Shown: positions 58,301 through 64,000 of the stretch, one piece after another
Numbering within the stretch: position 1 is the first letter of the stretch
How the letters are laid out: the number at the start of each line of letters is the position of its first letter
Assembly: GCF_030815485.1 (NCBI RefSeq)
Contig: NZ_JAUSWV010000002.1
Span: 1,054,001 to 1,118,000 of the forward strand
DNA from: Streptomyces rishiriensis
Lineage (GTDB): Bacteria > Actinomycetota > Actinomycetes > Streptomycetales > Streptomycetaceae
DNA: 64,000 nucleotides
Direction: 5' to 3'
Notes under the pieces: model-generated
The model's input: only the letters and a program-made list of their open reading frames with translations
Told to the model about the DNA's origin: nothing
Database searches by the model: none
Program-made: the position numbers and the translations under genes

Positions 58301-60389
58301 GCGGTCGCAGGCGGAGCGCCGGCGGATCGACGGCATGTTCGCCGACCTCAAGCCCGAGTACGGCGACGACGCGACGCTGCGGGAGGCCACCACCGGGATC
58401 ACCGAGGTGCACGGTTGGTGGGGCAGCGAGGTCCGCTGGAGCACCCTGCGACAGGTCCGTGCCGTGAACCACGTGCTGTCCGGGAGGCCCGCCGACGGCA
58501 AGCCGTTGGCCGAGGCCTGGCGGTCCACCGGAGCGGCCGACGGGTGGCGCAGCGACGAGTTCACGCTGCCGGGCATCGGACTGGTGTGGACGCCGGTGCT
58601 CGACATGCTGCGCCCGCTCGCGTACCGCGCCGCCTCCGCCACGGTGACCGAGGCGCACCGCGAGGCGCTGCTGCTGCTGTTGGAGGCGGTCGCGGACGGT
58701 CCGCTGGCCGCGCCCGGGGCCGCCCTGCGCGAGGTCGTGCTGAGCGAGCCGCACGCGAAGCAGGAGCGCGTCGGCCAGGTGCTGCGCCGCAACGGCCGTA
58801 CCGTCGTCGTCCTCGGCTGCCAGAACCTGGACCGGCAGGCGGAGCGGGTGCACTGGCTCGCCCTGGACCACGATCCGGACGGTGTCTTCGGCGCGATCGC
58901 CCACTTCACTCTGGAGCGGGAGACCGCGCACCCGGCGGTGTTCCCCGCCGACGCGCTCAGCGCCGTCACCGGGCTCGTCCGGGACAAGGGCCCGGCTCCC
59001 TGGCAGCCGGAGGCGCCCGCCGCCCTCTCCGCCGCGTCCCACGGCGGGCTGGGGCTCATGCAGGCGGCCCTGCTGCTGGCCGGCAAGCCGAAGCAGCTCA
59101 CCGCCGAGGTGATCGCCGCGACCGGCCTGAAGCCGCGTCAGAAGGAGCTGGCCGACGCACTGCTGTCCTCGGTCGGCAGCGGTGACCGGGCGGCCCTGGT
59201 CGGCGCTCTGCTGCCCGGGAATCCAGGTGACCTGTGGACCGTCGGCCCGGACACGGAGGCTGCGGGCCGGGTGTGGACGGAGCGGCTCGGCGACGTCGTC
59301 CGGCTGCCCGAGGATCTCGCCGGGGAGCTCTCGCTCGCCGGTCTGCCCACCGGATCCGCGGAGGACGTCCTCAATCCGGGGCTGACCTCCTGGATCAGCC
59401 GCACCACCGTCCAGCGGCCGGACAAGGACGGCAACCTGGTCGCGGAGGACCCGGCGGCGCTGCCCGGCCGGAACCACCTGACGGGTGCGGTGACCGCACT
59501 GGCGGGACTCGCCTACTCCCTGCCGTACGGGCACCCGCTGCGGGCCGTCCTGCCGGAGAGCCTCGCCGCGGTGCGCCGCCGCGTCGCCGACCGGGGACTG
59601 CTGCTCGACCTGGACGTCGCCTGGACGGAGAAGGGCTCCTCGTCCGCCGTCGAACTGCGCAAGGCGTACGGGCTGCCCGCCACCGGGGGCGCCGACGCCC
59701 AGGGTCTGACACCGGTGGGCGAGGCGCTGGTGCTGCGCCCCTGGTACGGCGACCAGGAGACCGTCCTCGTCCGGCCCGGCGCGCTCGGCGCTCCCGACCA
59801 CCCCGTGTTCGGGCTCCTCGAGGGGTTGGTCGGGCAGGGACGGGGCGAGGGCATGCGGGCCCTGCGGACCCTTCTGGACGACGAGCTGGCCCGCGCGGTC
59901 GCGGCCGGGGGCGATCCGGAGGGACCCTGCGGACACGCCCAGGACCCGGCCTTCAGCGTGCCCGCGCTGGTCGCCGAGGTCGCCGCGCGGCACGGCCTCG
60001 GGGAGGACGCGGCGGCGCTCTACCTCCAGCTGCTGGCCCTCCCGGATCCGACGGACCGCAACTGCGCGCGCTGGACCGGCTGGAAGCCCGCCCGGATGAA
60101 GAAGGCCCGCACCGAACTCGCGGCGAGCGAGCTGGTCGTCGAGGCCAGGCGGGCGCGCGCCGGACGCACCCTGTTCCTGCCGTGCGGCTGGCTGGATCTG
60201 ACGTCGCCCGCGCTGCCGGTGGAGGTCTGGAAGGAGGGCCTCTATCCGGTCCGCGCCTACGGGCGCGTGGTGCCGCTGGTGCCGGTGCCGGAACTCTTCG
60301 CACGCGCGTGGGAACGCGTCCGCTCCGGCGACGCACCGGCCTACGAGCAGCTCACCACGCGCGCCACCCGCAAGGGCCGCCGCCGATGA
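55392..60389 (+). CDS. Giant (1665-residue) protein of unknown function with C-terminal winged-helix-like region
   Basis: A single uninterrupted frame of 1665 codons, soluble, rich in Ala/Leu/Arg helices, with no signal peptide or membrane segment. Landmarks: an HTH-poor helical N-terminal 500 residues; a central region with LQQHCEVLPLQPGLEQSPFG near 736; DEVVKDVVSRSLPSLGDGRLVTGV near 918; WWGSEVRWSTLRQVRAVNHVL near 1006; and a C-terminal block (about 1550-1600) WTGWKPARMKKARTELAASELVVEARRARAGRTLF, which looks like a winged helix. Similar proteins have been named DNA-binding proteins in Streptomyces. The ATG at 55392 overlaps the DUF4132 stop and its stop overlaps the MoxR start, both ATGA. 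This looks like the large partner of the operon. Confidence 0.85.
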   Translation: MTTYDETTAGALLDAGAVLPRGSTVREDADTLTARRYTHPALDDRQIVRLVPGTLGEAEDLALDFLGLLREPETAEVGQVRRETLGFPAWALVNDPANGHHALALVKDVERLARQAKSRPGNAKDGFEALGTRLGRAVPHFLPTFYEQAARVFLQHENTTYASAFFGKAREAERVHALKVDEERQRAVFLEFAFAGALTVKALKEHVRALAARLDAAEAWAQFRQLTVERCAAGMPPYASLPQDARGLIKAAGLDRVSEECGLVADLLSSPAAVRAPASFWNAYRGTLVVLAEQRPQVRERLLEIMPAGLGRSAEDDDFWLALLVECGADLLLTGEQAADVDPADWLGRWALHRKHGGNVSGRSPATLALVERMAPRLRDLGRPVDLCSGRWHAGADLDLLDLCAAHGVPLTLPGPGHVVYLAIDRWLGESVPGRRDLRATAADPRLRRLLYADIGTLSGRLAPTVLEKLAAHPVLSGVLREWLDDAAGELTGAVGLPAARAALERLRPFRTVAARVSPAAVAAVAGHAAAPLLGNTLRAGLLDELGWPALDEALRRLDAETRRDNDDTLGVSEAWPALILARAHKVIVVGPEEILLEHELRLPVTLDRWQRPNYRYTDGELLVVWRQDGKQFGYWSTRPADVFPVGGEQLPHWYGGNDAGEPSIPVPGGGRATGGRTLHPGDTVVPPSRRILGDGTSFWRQGRQGRQQVWLEYDPATGTHGRASLPAFLRSGIREDATLLQQHCEVLPLQPGLEQSPFGTDGTVLGRWVRTEGEGAEARTAAGTPDGRTVTLPWSGGRAPGVLLGALRLPGGAEPVAVALHRQIALYAGADPSAAGELGRVTPMERGGEFAAGSRFVPPVGFWHALRPRDERASAVLRALTDEQAAGMLETAGEALARRQAKLMAAKVVDGTSESAAVVPSADEVVKDVVSRSLPSLGDGRLVTGVAALVRAVLRLADSTAAFVAPPVERSQAERRRIDGMFADLKPEYGDDATLREATTGITEVHGWWGSEVRWSTLRQVRAVNHVLSGRPADGKPLAEAWRSTGAADGWRSDEFTLPGIGLVWTPVLDMLRPLAYRAASATVTEAHREALLLLLEAVADGPLAAPGAALREVVLSEPHAKQERVGQVLRRNGRTVVVLGCQNLDRQAERVHWLALDHDPDGVFGAIAHFTLERETAHPAVFPADALSAVTGLVRDKGPAPWQPEAPAALSAASHGGLGLMQAALLLAGKPKQLTAEVIAATGLKPRQKELADALLSSVGSGDRAALVGALLPGNPGDLWTVGPDTEAAGRVWTERLGDVVRLPEDLAGELSLAGLPTGSAEDVLNPGLTSWISRTTVQRPDKDGNLVAEDPAALPGRNHLTGAVTALAGLAYSLPYGHPLRAVLPESLAAVRRRVADRGLLLDLDVAWTEKGSSSAVELRKAYGLPATGGADAQGLTPVGEALVLRPWYGDQETVLVRPGALGAPDHPVFGLLEGLVGQGRGEGMRALRTLLDDELARAVAAGGDPEGPCGHAQDPAFSVPALVAEVAARHGLGEDAAALYLQLLALPDPTDRNCARWTGWKPARMKKARTELAASELVVEARRARAGRTLFLPCGWLDLTSPALPVEVWKEGLYPVRAYGRVVPLVPVPELFARAWERVRSGDAPAYEQLTTRATRKGRRR

Positions 60390-61612
60390 CCACCCTCCCG
60401 CCCCACCTGGAAGACCCCGCGCCGATGACCACCACCGCCCTGTCCCCCGGCTCCGGCTCCGCCGGTCCGGTTCGCCAGATCGTCCCGCCCGAGGAGCGGT
60501 ACGCCGGCGAGCTGGCCTTCCTGGCCGCCTACGACGACGGGCCGCGCCCGCCCGCGTGGCGGCTCACCCCGCGTGCCGTCGTCACCTTCGTCATGGGGAG
60601 CGGCGGCCGCGCGCTGAAGCTGCCCGAGCACGCCGGGACCCCGGACGGGGTGCCGCGACGGCTGGTGGTGGAGAGCAAGTTCGTCGGCGACCGGGCGCTG
60701 GTGGAACGGTGCGTGGTCACCCTCGCCGGTGAGCGCGGGCTGCTGCTCGTCGGCGAGCCCGGTACCGCCAAGTCGATGCTGTCCGAGCTGCTGTCCACGG
60801 CCGTGTGCGGCACCAGCGGGCTGGTCGTGCAGGGCACCGCGGGCACGACGGAGGACCAGCTCAAGTACGGCTGGAACTACGCCCTGTTGCTGGCGCAGGG
60901 GCCGAGCCGGCAGGCGCTGGTGCCCTCGCCCGTGCTCACCGCCATGTCGCGGGGCGCCATCGCCCGGGTCGAGGAGGTGACGCGCTGTCTGCCCGAGGTG
61001 CAGGACTCGTTGGTCTCGCTGCTTTCGGAACGGCGCATCGCCGTGCCCGAACTTGCGGGCTCCGAGGACGCGTTGGCGCATGCCGCGCCCGGCTTCAACC
61101 TCATCGCCACAGCCAACCTGCGTGACAGGGGCGTCTCGGAGATGTCCGCCGCCCTCAAGCGGCGCTTCAACTTCGAGACGGTCGGGCCCATCCCGGACCT
61201 GGACGCGGAGACCGCCCTGGTGCGCAGCCAGGCACGGGCCTCGGTGGAGCGGGCCGGTGCGCCTTTCCAGGTCGACGACGCCGTGCTGGAGGCGCTGGTC
61301 ACCGCCTTCCGTGATCTGCGGGAGGGCCGGTCGGCGGAGGGCTGGGAGGTGGAGCGGCCGTCCACGGTGATGAGCACCGCGGAGGCCGTGTCCGTCGCGG
61401 GCGCGCTGGCGCTGGCGGCCGCGTACTTCCCGGGCGACCGTGACGTGCTCGGACTGCTGCCGGGCCATCTGCTGGGCGTCGTCCGCAAGGACGACCCGGC
61501 CGACGCGGCCCGGCTGCGCGGCTACTGGGACGGGCCCGTCCGGCGCCGCGCCGAGCAGGGGTCCGCCACCTGGCGCACCCTGTGGGACCTGCGCACGGTC
61601 CTGGAGGGCTGA
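60386..61612 (+). CDS. MoxR-family AAA+ ATPase (YehL-like)
   Basis: A 408-residue AAA+ protein. Walker A GEPGTAKS at 123-130; a Walker B-like RVEEV at 194-198, where the usual Asp-Glu is Glu-Glu; sensor 1 in FNLIATANLRDRG near 237-249 (N244); the MoxR insert GTTEDQLKYGWNYALLLA near 153-170; and an arginine-finger region SAALKRRFNFE near 254-264. The C-terminal lid (about 280-400) is helical. MoxR proteins act with VWA-domain partners as chaperones or assembly factors. The ATG at 60386 overlaps the previous stop, and the DUF5682 gene starts five bases after its stop. The VWA gene is expected just outside the window. Confidence 0.92.
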   Translation: MTTLPPHLEDPAPMTTTALSPGSGSAGPVRQIVPPEERYAGELAFLAAYDDGPRPPAWRLTPRAVVTFVMGSGGRALKLPEHAGTPDGVPRRLVVESKFVGDRALVERCVVTLAGERGLLLVGEPGTAKSMLSELLSTAVCGTSGLVVQGTAGTTEDQLKYGWNYALLLAQGPSRQALVPSPVLTAMSRGAIARVEEVTRCLPEVQDSLVSLLSERRIAVPELAGSEDALAHAAPGFNLIATANLRDRGVSEMSAALKRRFNFETVGPIPDLDAETALVRSQARASVERAGAPFQVDDAVLEALVTAFRDLREGRSAEGWEVERPSTVMSTAEAVSVAGALALAAAYFPGDRDVLGLLPGHLLGVVRKDDPADAARLRGYWDGPVRRRAEQGSATWRTLWDLRTVLEG

Positions 61613-61617
61613 CGGCC

Positions 61618-64000
61618 GTGTCCCAGCACCCCGCCACCACGCCGAAAACACCGGACCCCCCGGGCTCCTCGGACGCCCAGGACTCGCCGGGCCACCCGAC
61701 CTCCTCGGGCGGCCCGGGCTCTTCGGGCAGCTCGGGCGGCCCGGGCTCCTCGGGCGGCCCGGGCTCCTCGGGCGGCCTGGACGCCCCAGACGCCTCGGAC
61801 GGGCCTGACTTCCCGGGCTCTCCGGGCTCTCCGGCTGAGGCTCTCGCGGTGCTCACCGACCCCGCCGCGCCCTATCTGATCGGGGTGCGGCATCACGCGC
61901 CCTCGCTGGCCGCCGCCGTGCCCGCGCTGCTGGACGAGGCGAAGCCCGACGTGCTGCTCGTCGAGCTGCCGGCCGAGATGCAGGAGTGGCTGCCCTGGCT
62001 CGGACACGAGGAGACCCGGGCCCCGGTCGCGCTCGCCGCCGCGCCGCGTGACGGCGGGGGCGGCGGGGGCCCGGCGTTCTATCCGTTCGCCGACTTCTCG
62101 CCAGAGCTGGCCGCCCTGCGCTGGGCCGCCCGCCATGGCGTCCCGGTGCTGGCCTGCGACCTGCCGCTCGCGGACCGGGCGTGGGGTGAGGGACGTGACG
62201 GCGATGCGCGGGAGGAGGCGCCCGGGCTCGCCGGCGCGCTGCGGGCGCGGCTCACGGGCCGTCCCGGGGAGGACCTGTGGGACCGTCTCGTCGAGGCCAC
62301 CGCCCCCGGGTCGCCGCCCGAGGCGCTGCGTCGGGCGGCCCTGCTGACGGGGTGGGCGCTGCGCGCGGACGCGGCCGCCGCCGGTGGGGTGCCCGAGCTG
62401 GATCTGCGTCGTGAGCGGTGGATGCGGTCCCTGATCGACGAGGCAACCGCGCGCGGCGAGCGCGCCGCCGTGGTCGTCGGCGCCTTCCACGCGCCTGCGC
62501 TGACGGGCCAGACCCTGGTCGGACGGGGCGACGGTGCCTCCCCCGCCGTCGTCGGCGCGCGAGACGAAAGCGCTGCCCAGGGTGTCGGCGACAGCGCGGG
62601 AACAACCCTCCCGGCCGACGGCGAGCATGCCGGGGCCACCGTCCCCGCGACTGGCGACGGGGAGGCAGACGCCGTTCCGGGTGTCGGCGAACGTGCCGAA
62701 GCCAGCGTCCCCGCCGTCGGCAAGCGGGACGCAGACACCGTCCCGCACATCGGTGAGCGGGACGCGGACGCCGTCCCCGGTGTCGGCGAACGGGACGCAG
62801 ACGCGGGTGTCGGCAGGGCGGGTGAAGGGGCCGCGGGAAGTCGGCCGGGGTGGATCACGTCGCTGATTCCGTACGCCTATGCCCTTCTGGACGAGCGGTC
62901 CGGTTATCCGGCCGGTATCCGGGACCCGGAGTGGCAGGACATGGTGCTGCGGGCGGCGGGCGACCCGTCGGCGCTGGAGGAGGCGCTGACCGGCGCGGCC
63001 GTGCGGGTGTGTGCGGCGTTGCGGGACCTCGGGCATCCGTCCGGGCCGGCGGACGCTCGCGAGATCACCCGGCTCGCCTCGGACCTGGCCCGGCTGCGGG
63101 GGTTGCCCGCGGCGGGCAGGGGCGAGTTGGTCGAGGCCGTGCAGACGGTCCTCGCCCAGGGTGAGCCGTACGGGCGGGGACGGGCCGTGGCCCGGGCGAT
63201 GGAGCGGGTGCTGGTAGGTACGCGCACCGGGCGGCCGGCGCCGGGCGCGCCGCGCAGCGGTCTCGTCCCGGCGGTCGAGGCCGAGGTGGCGGGGCTGGGC
63301 CTGCCGGGGCCCGGCAACGCGTCCGCCCCGGCGCGGGATCTGCGGCTCGACCCGCTGCGGTCGGACCTCGACCGGCGCCGTGAGCTTCTGCTGCGCCGGC
63401 TGACGGTGTGCGGTGTGCCGTACGGAGAGGCGAAAGAGGTCGTCGGCGCGGGCGGCGCGGAGGCTCTCACCTCGCGCTGGGAGGTGCGGTGGACGCCGGC
63501 GACGGCGGCCATGCTGACCGCGGCCGGGGTGCGCGGGGTGACCGCGGCACAGGCCGCCGAGGGTGTGCTGCGGGAGCGTCGGCGTGCGGAGCGGGACGCG
63601 GGCGGATCCACGGCCGCCCAGGTGCTCCAGGGGCTCGCGGAGGCAGCGCAGTGCGGTCTGCCGGCGCTGGCGGACGAGCGGCTCGTCGATGTCGCCGAGG
63701 TGTTGCCGCCGGCCGGTACGCTGCCCGAACTCCTGGCCGGGCTGGCGCTGTCGGACCGGTTGCGGGCCGGTCATGTGCCGGGACTCGGCGTCGACGGGGA
63801 CCGTACGGCGCGGGCGGCCGCCGTGGCAGAGCTGCTCACCTCGGCGGCGGTGCGGCAGGTGGACGGACTGACCGGCTCCGAGGACCCGGCCGACGCCCAC
63901 GCCCTTCTCGAACTCGCTCACCGCGCCGACCTGTTGGGCGGTATCCGACTCATCGACGCCCTCGCCCGGCTGGCCGCCGACGGCTCTCCGCTGATGCGCG
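61618..64000 (+). CDS. DUF5682 family protein (partial, runs off the right edge)
   Basis: The frame from GTG 61618 is open to the last base (794 codons plus one base). Residues 1-75 are Gly/Ser/Pro/Asp low-complexity tail; the conserved domain starts at APYLIGVRHHAPSLAAAVPALLDE near 83, with VLLVELPAEMQEWLPWL near 105, GVPVLACDLPLADRAW near 174 and VVVGAFHAPALTG near 285, resembling the TIKI/TraB-like (EreA/ChaN) fold of E. coli YehM-type proteins. An acidic, repeat-rich insert (about 315-400) interrupts the domain before GWITSLIPYAYALLDERSGYPAG near 412. The second half is helical. Function unknown; the partner order suggests a complex with the MoxR ATPase. The GTG start has no strong site but is five bases after the MoxR stop. 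Confidence 0.88.
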   Translation, partial: MSQHPATTPKTPDPPGSSDAQDSPGHPTSSGGPGSSGSSGGPGSSGGPGSSGGLDAPDASDGPDFPGSPGSPAEALAVLTDPAAPYLIGVRHHAPSLAAAVPALLDEAKPDVLLVELPAEMQEWLPWLGHEETRAPVALAAAPRDGGGGGGPAFYPFADFSPELAALRWAARHGVPVLACDLPLADRAWGEGRDGDAREEAPGLAGALRARLTGRPGEDLWDRLVEATAPGSPPEALRRAALLTGWALRADAAAAGGVPELDLRRERWMRSLIDEATARGERAAVVVGAFHAPALTGQTLVGRGDGASPAVVGARDESAAQGVGDSAGTTLPADGEHAGATVPATGDGEADAVPGVGERAEASVPAVGKRDADTVPHIGERDADAVPGVGERDADAGVGRAGEGAAGSRPGWITSLIPYAYALLDERSGYPAGIRDPEWQDMVLRAAGDPSALEEALTGAAVRVCAALRDLGHPSGPADAREITRLASDLARLRGLPAAGRGELVEAVQTVLAQGEPYGRGRAVARAMERVLVGTRTGRPAPGAPRSGLVPAVEAEVAGLGLPGPGNASAPARDLRLDPLRSDLDRRRELLLRRLTVCGVPYGEAKEVVGAGGAEALTSRWEVRWTPATAAMLTAAGVRGVTAAQAAEGVLRERRRAERDAGGSTAAQVLQGLAEAAQCGLPALADERLVDVAEVLPPAGTLPELLAGLALSDRLRAGHVPGLGVDGDRTARAAAVAELLTSAAVRQVDGLTGSEDPADAHALLELAHRADLLGGIRLIDALARLAADGSPLMR
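61701..61778 (+). repeat. 18-bp Gly/Ser/Pro-encoding repeats at the start of the DUF5682 gene
   Basis: About four copies of CTCCTCGGGCGGCCCGGG, one interrupted, encode GGPGSSGGPGSSGG-type sequence in the N-terminal tail. Confidence 0.85.
62560..62830 (+). repeat. Degenerate in-frame repeats in the DUF5682 insert
   Basis: Repeats with GGTGTCGGCGA and GGGACGCAGACG (about 27-45 bp apart) encode VPGVGERDADA-type units between about codons 315 and 405. They are absent from the flanking conserved domain. Confidence 0.7.

Noticed and set aside
55353..59993. A 1546-codon open frame on the minus strand opposite the giant operon gene
   Set aside because: It is the frame opposite a high-GC gene, has Arg/Gly/Gln-rich composition, no ribosome binding site and no domain; the plus-strand gene has proper codon bias and coupled neighbours.
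61522..63921. A 799-codon minus-strand frame opposite the DUF5682 gene
   Set aside because: Shadow of the GC-rich DUF5682 frame; composition-driven and without family resemblance. The plus-strand frame is the real gene although it has no stop inside the window.
1..64000. tRNA, rRNA, riboswitch or integrated element
   Set aside because: I read both strands for cloverleaf anticodon arms, conserved rRNA strings, att-type repeats, integrases and transposases and found none that I can support.

Overview
The window is a high-GC actinobacterial chromosome segment, almost certainly Streptomyces or a close relative. The reasons are strong G/C bias at third codon positions, frequent GTG starts, GGAGG-type ribosome binding sites, several genes that look leaderless, and typical Streptomyces families (DUF6421, DUF5997, DUF6214, DUF6986, DUF5134, DUF4395, PaaX, LVIVD-repeat protein, CBM2-tailed secreted esterase, DasR-like and CebR-like operators). 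I see no tRNA, rRNA, CRISPR array, insertion sequence, integrase or plasmid/phage module. It reads as ordinary chromosome with many short tandem duplications between genes.

Layout. 0-12.5 kb: a decayed methyltransferase start; a TetR regulator divergent from an F420/deazaflavin-type nitroreductase with two matching operators between them; a geranylgeranyl-reductase-type flavoprotein; an M20 dipeptidase; a kinase-NUDIX fusion; an ADP-ribosylglycohydrolase; a ROK sugar kinase divergent from a LacI regulator around a perfect palindrome; a VOC protein; and a citrate-lyase-fold protein (DUF6986). 12.7-19 kb: a Tat-type secreted phosphodiesterase-fold protein, etfBA, a flavin reductase, a thioredoxin/DUF4395 divergent pair, plsC, and a transglutaminase-like protein with a leaderless promoter. 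19-25.5 kb: a tightly packed DUF6421-SDR-threonine aldolase operon, a glycerophosphodiesterase, a GNAT and two VOC genes. 25.5-31 kb: a FUSC transporter translationally coupled to a MarR regulator, DUF5134 plus M56 metallopeptidase, and a PAP2 phosphatase. 31-37.4 kb: a HAD phosphatase, a TetR with its own operator, a secreted LVIVD protein, a DUF305 lipoprotein, DUF6214 and an FprA-like reductase. 37.5-40.3 kb: two secreted plant-polymer enzymes (CE1 esterase-CBM2 and PL3-like pectate lyase) with a CebR-like box in the shared upstream region. 40.3-54.4 kb: PaaX and an AidB-like acyl-CoA dehydrogenase, an Asp-box propeller, ung coupled to a BadF/NagK-type kinase, a CbiX-like protein, a lactonase with a DasR-like box, a second FUSC protein divergent from an Lrp regulator, the DUF5997 / LysR-type ligand-domain pair, and a cold-shock domain protein.

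54.5 kb to the right edge is the most unusual part: four co-directional genes with ATGA overlaps or a 5-base gap encode a DUF4132-type protein, a 1665-residue protein with a winged-helix-like C-terminus, a YehL-type MoxR AAA+ ATPase, and a DUF5682 protein cut off by the window edge. The arrangement resembles the uncharacterised yehI-yehL-yehM-yehP-yehQ locus of enterobacteria. It predicts that a VWA-domain protein, and probably a SWIM zinc-finger protein, lies just beyond base 64000.

Recurring themes are regulators next to their targets with recognisable dyads, genes whose -10 hexamer lies 6-8 bases before the start codon (leaderless mRNA), and tandem duplications that copy the 3' end of a gene including its stop codon.
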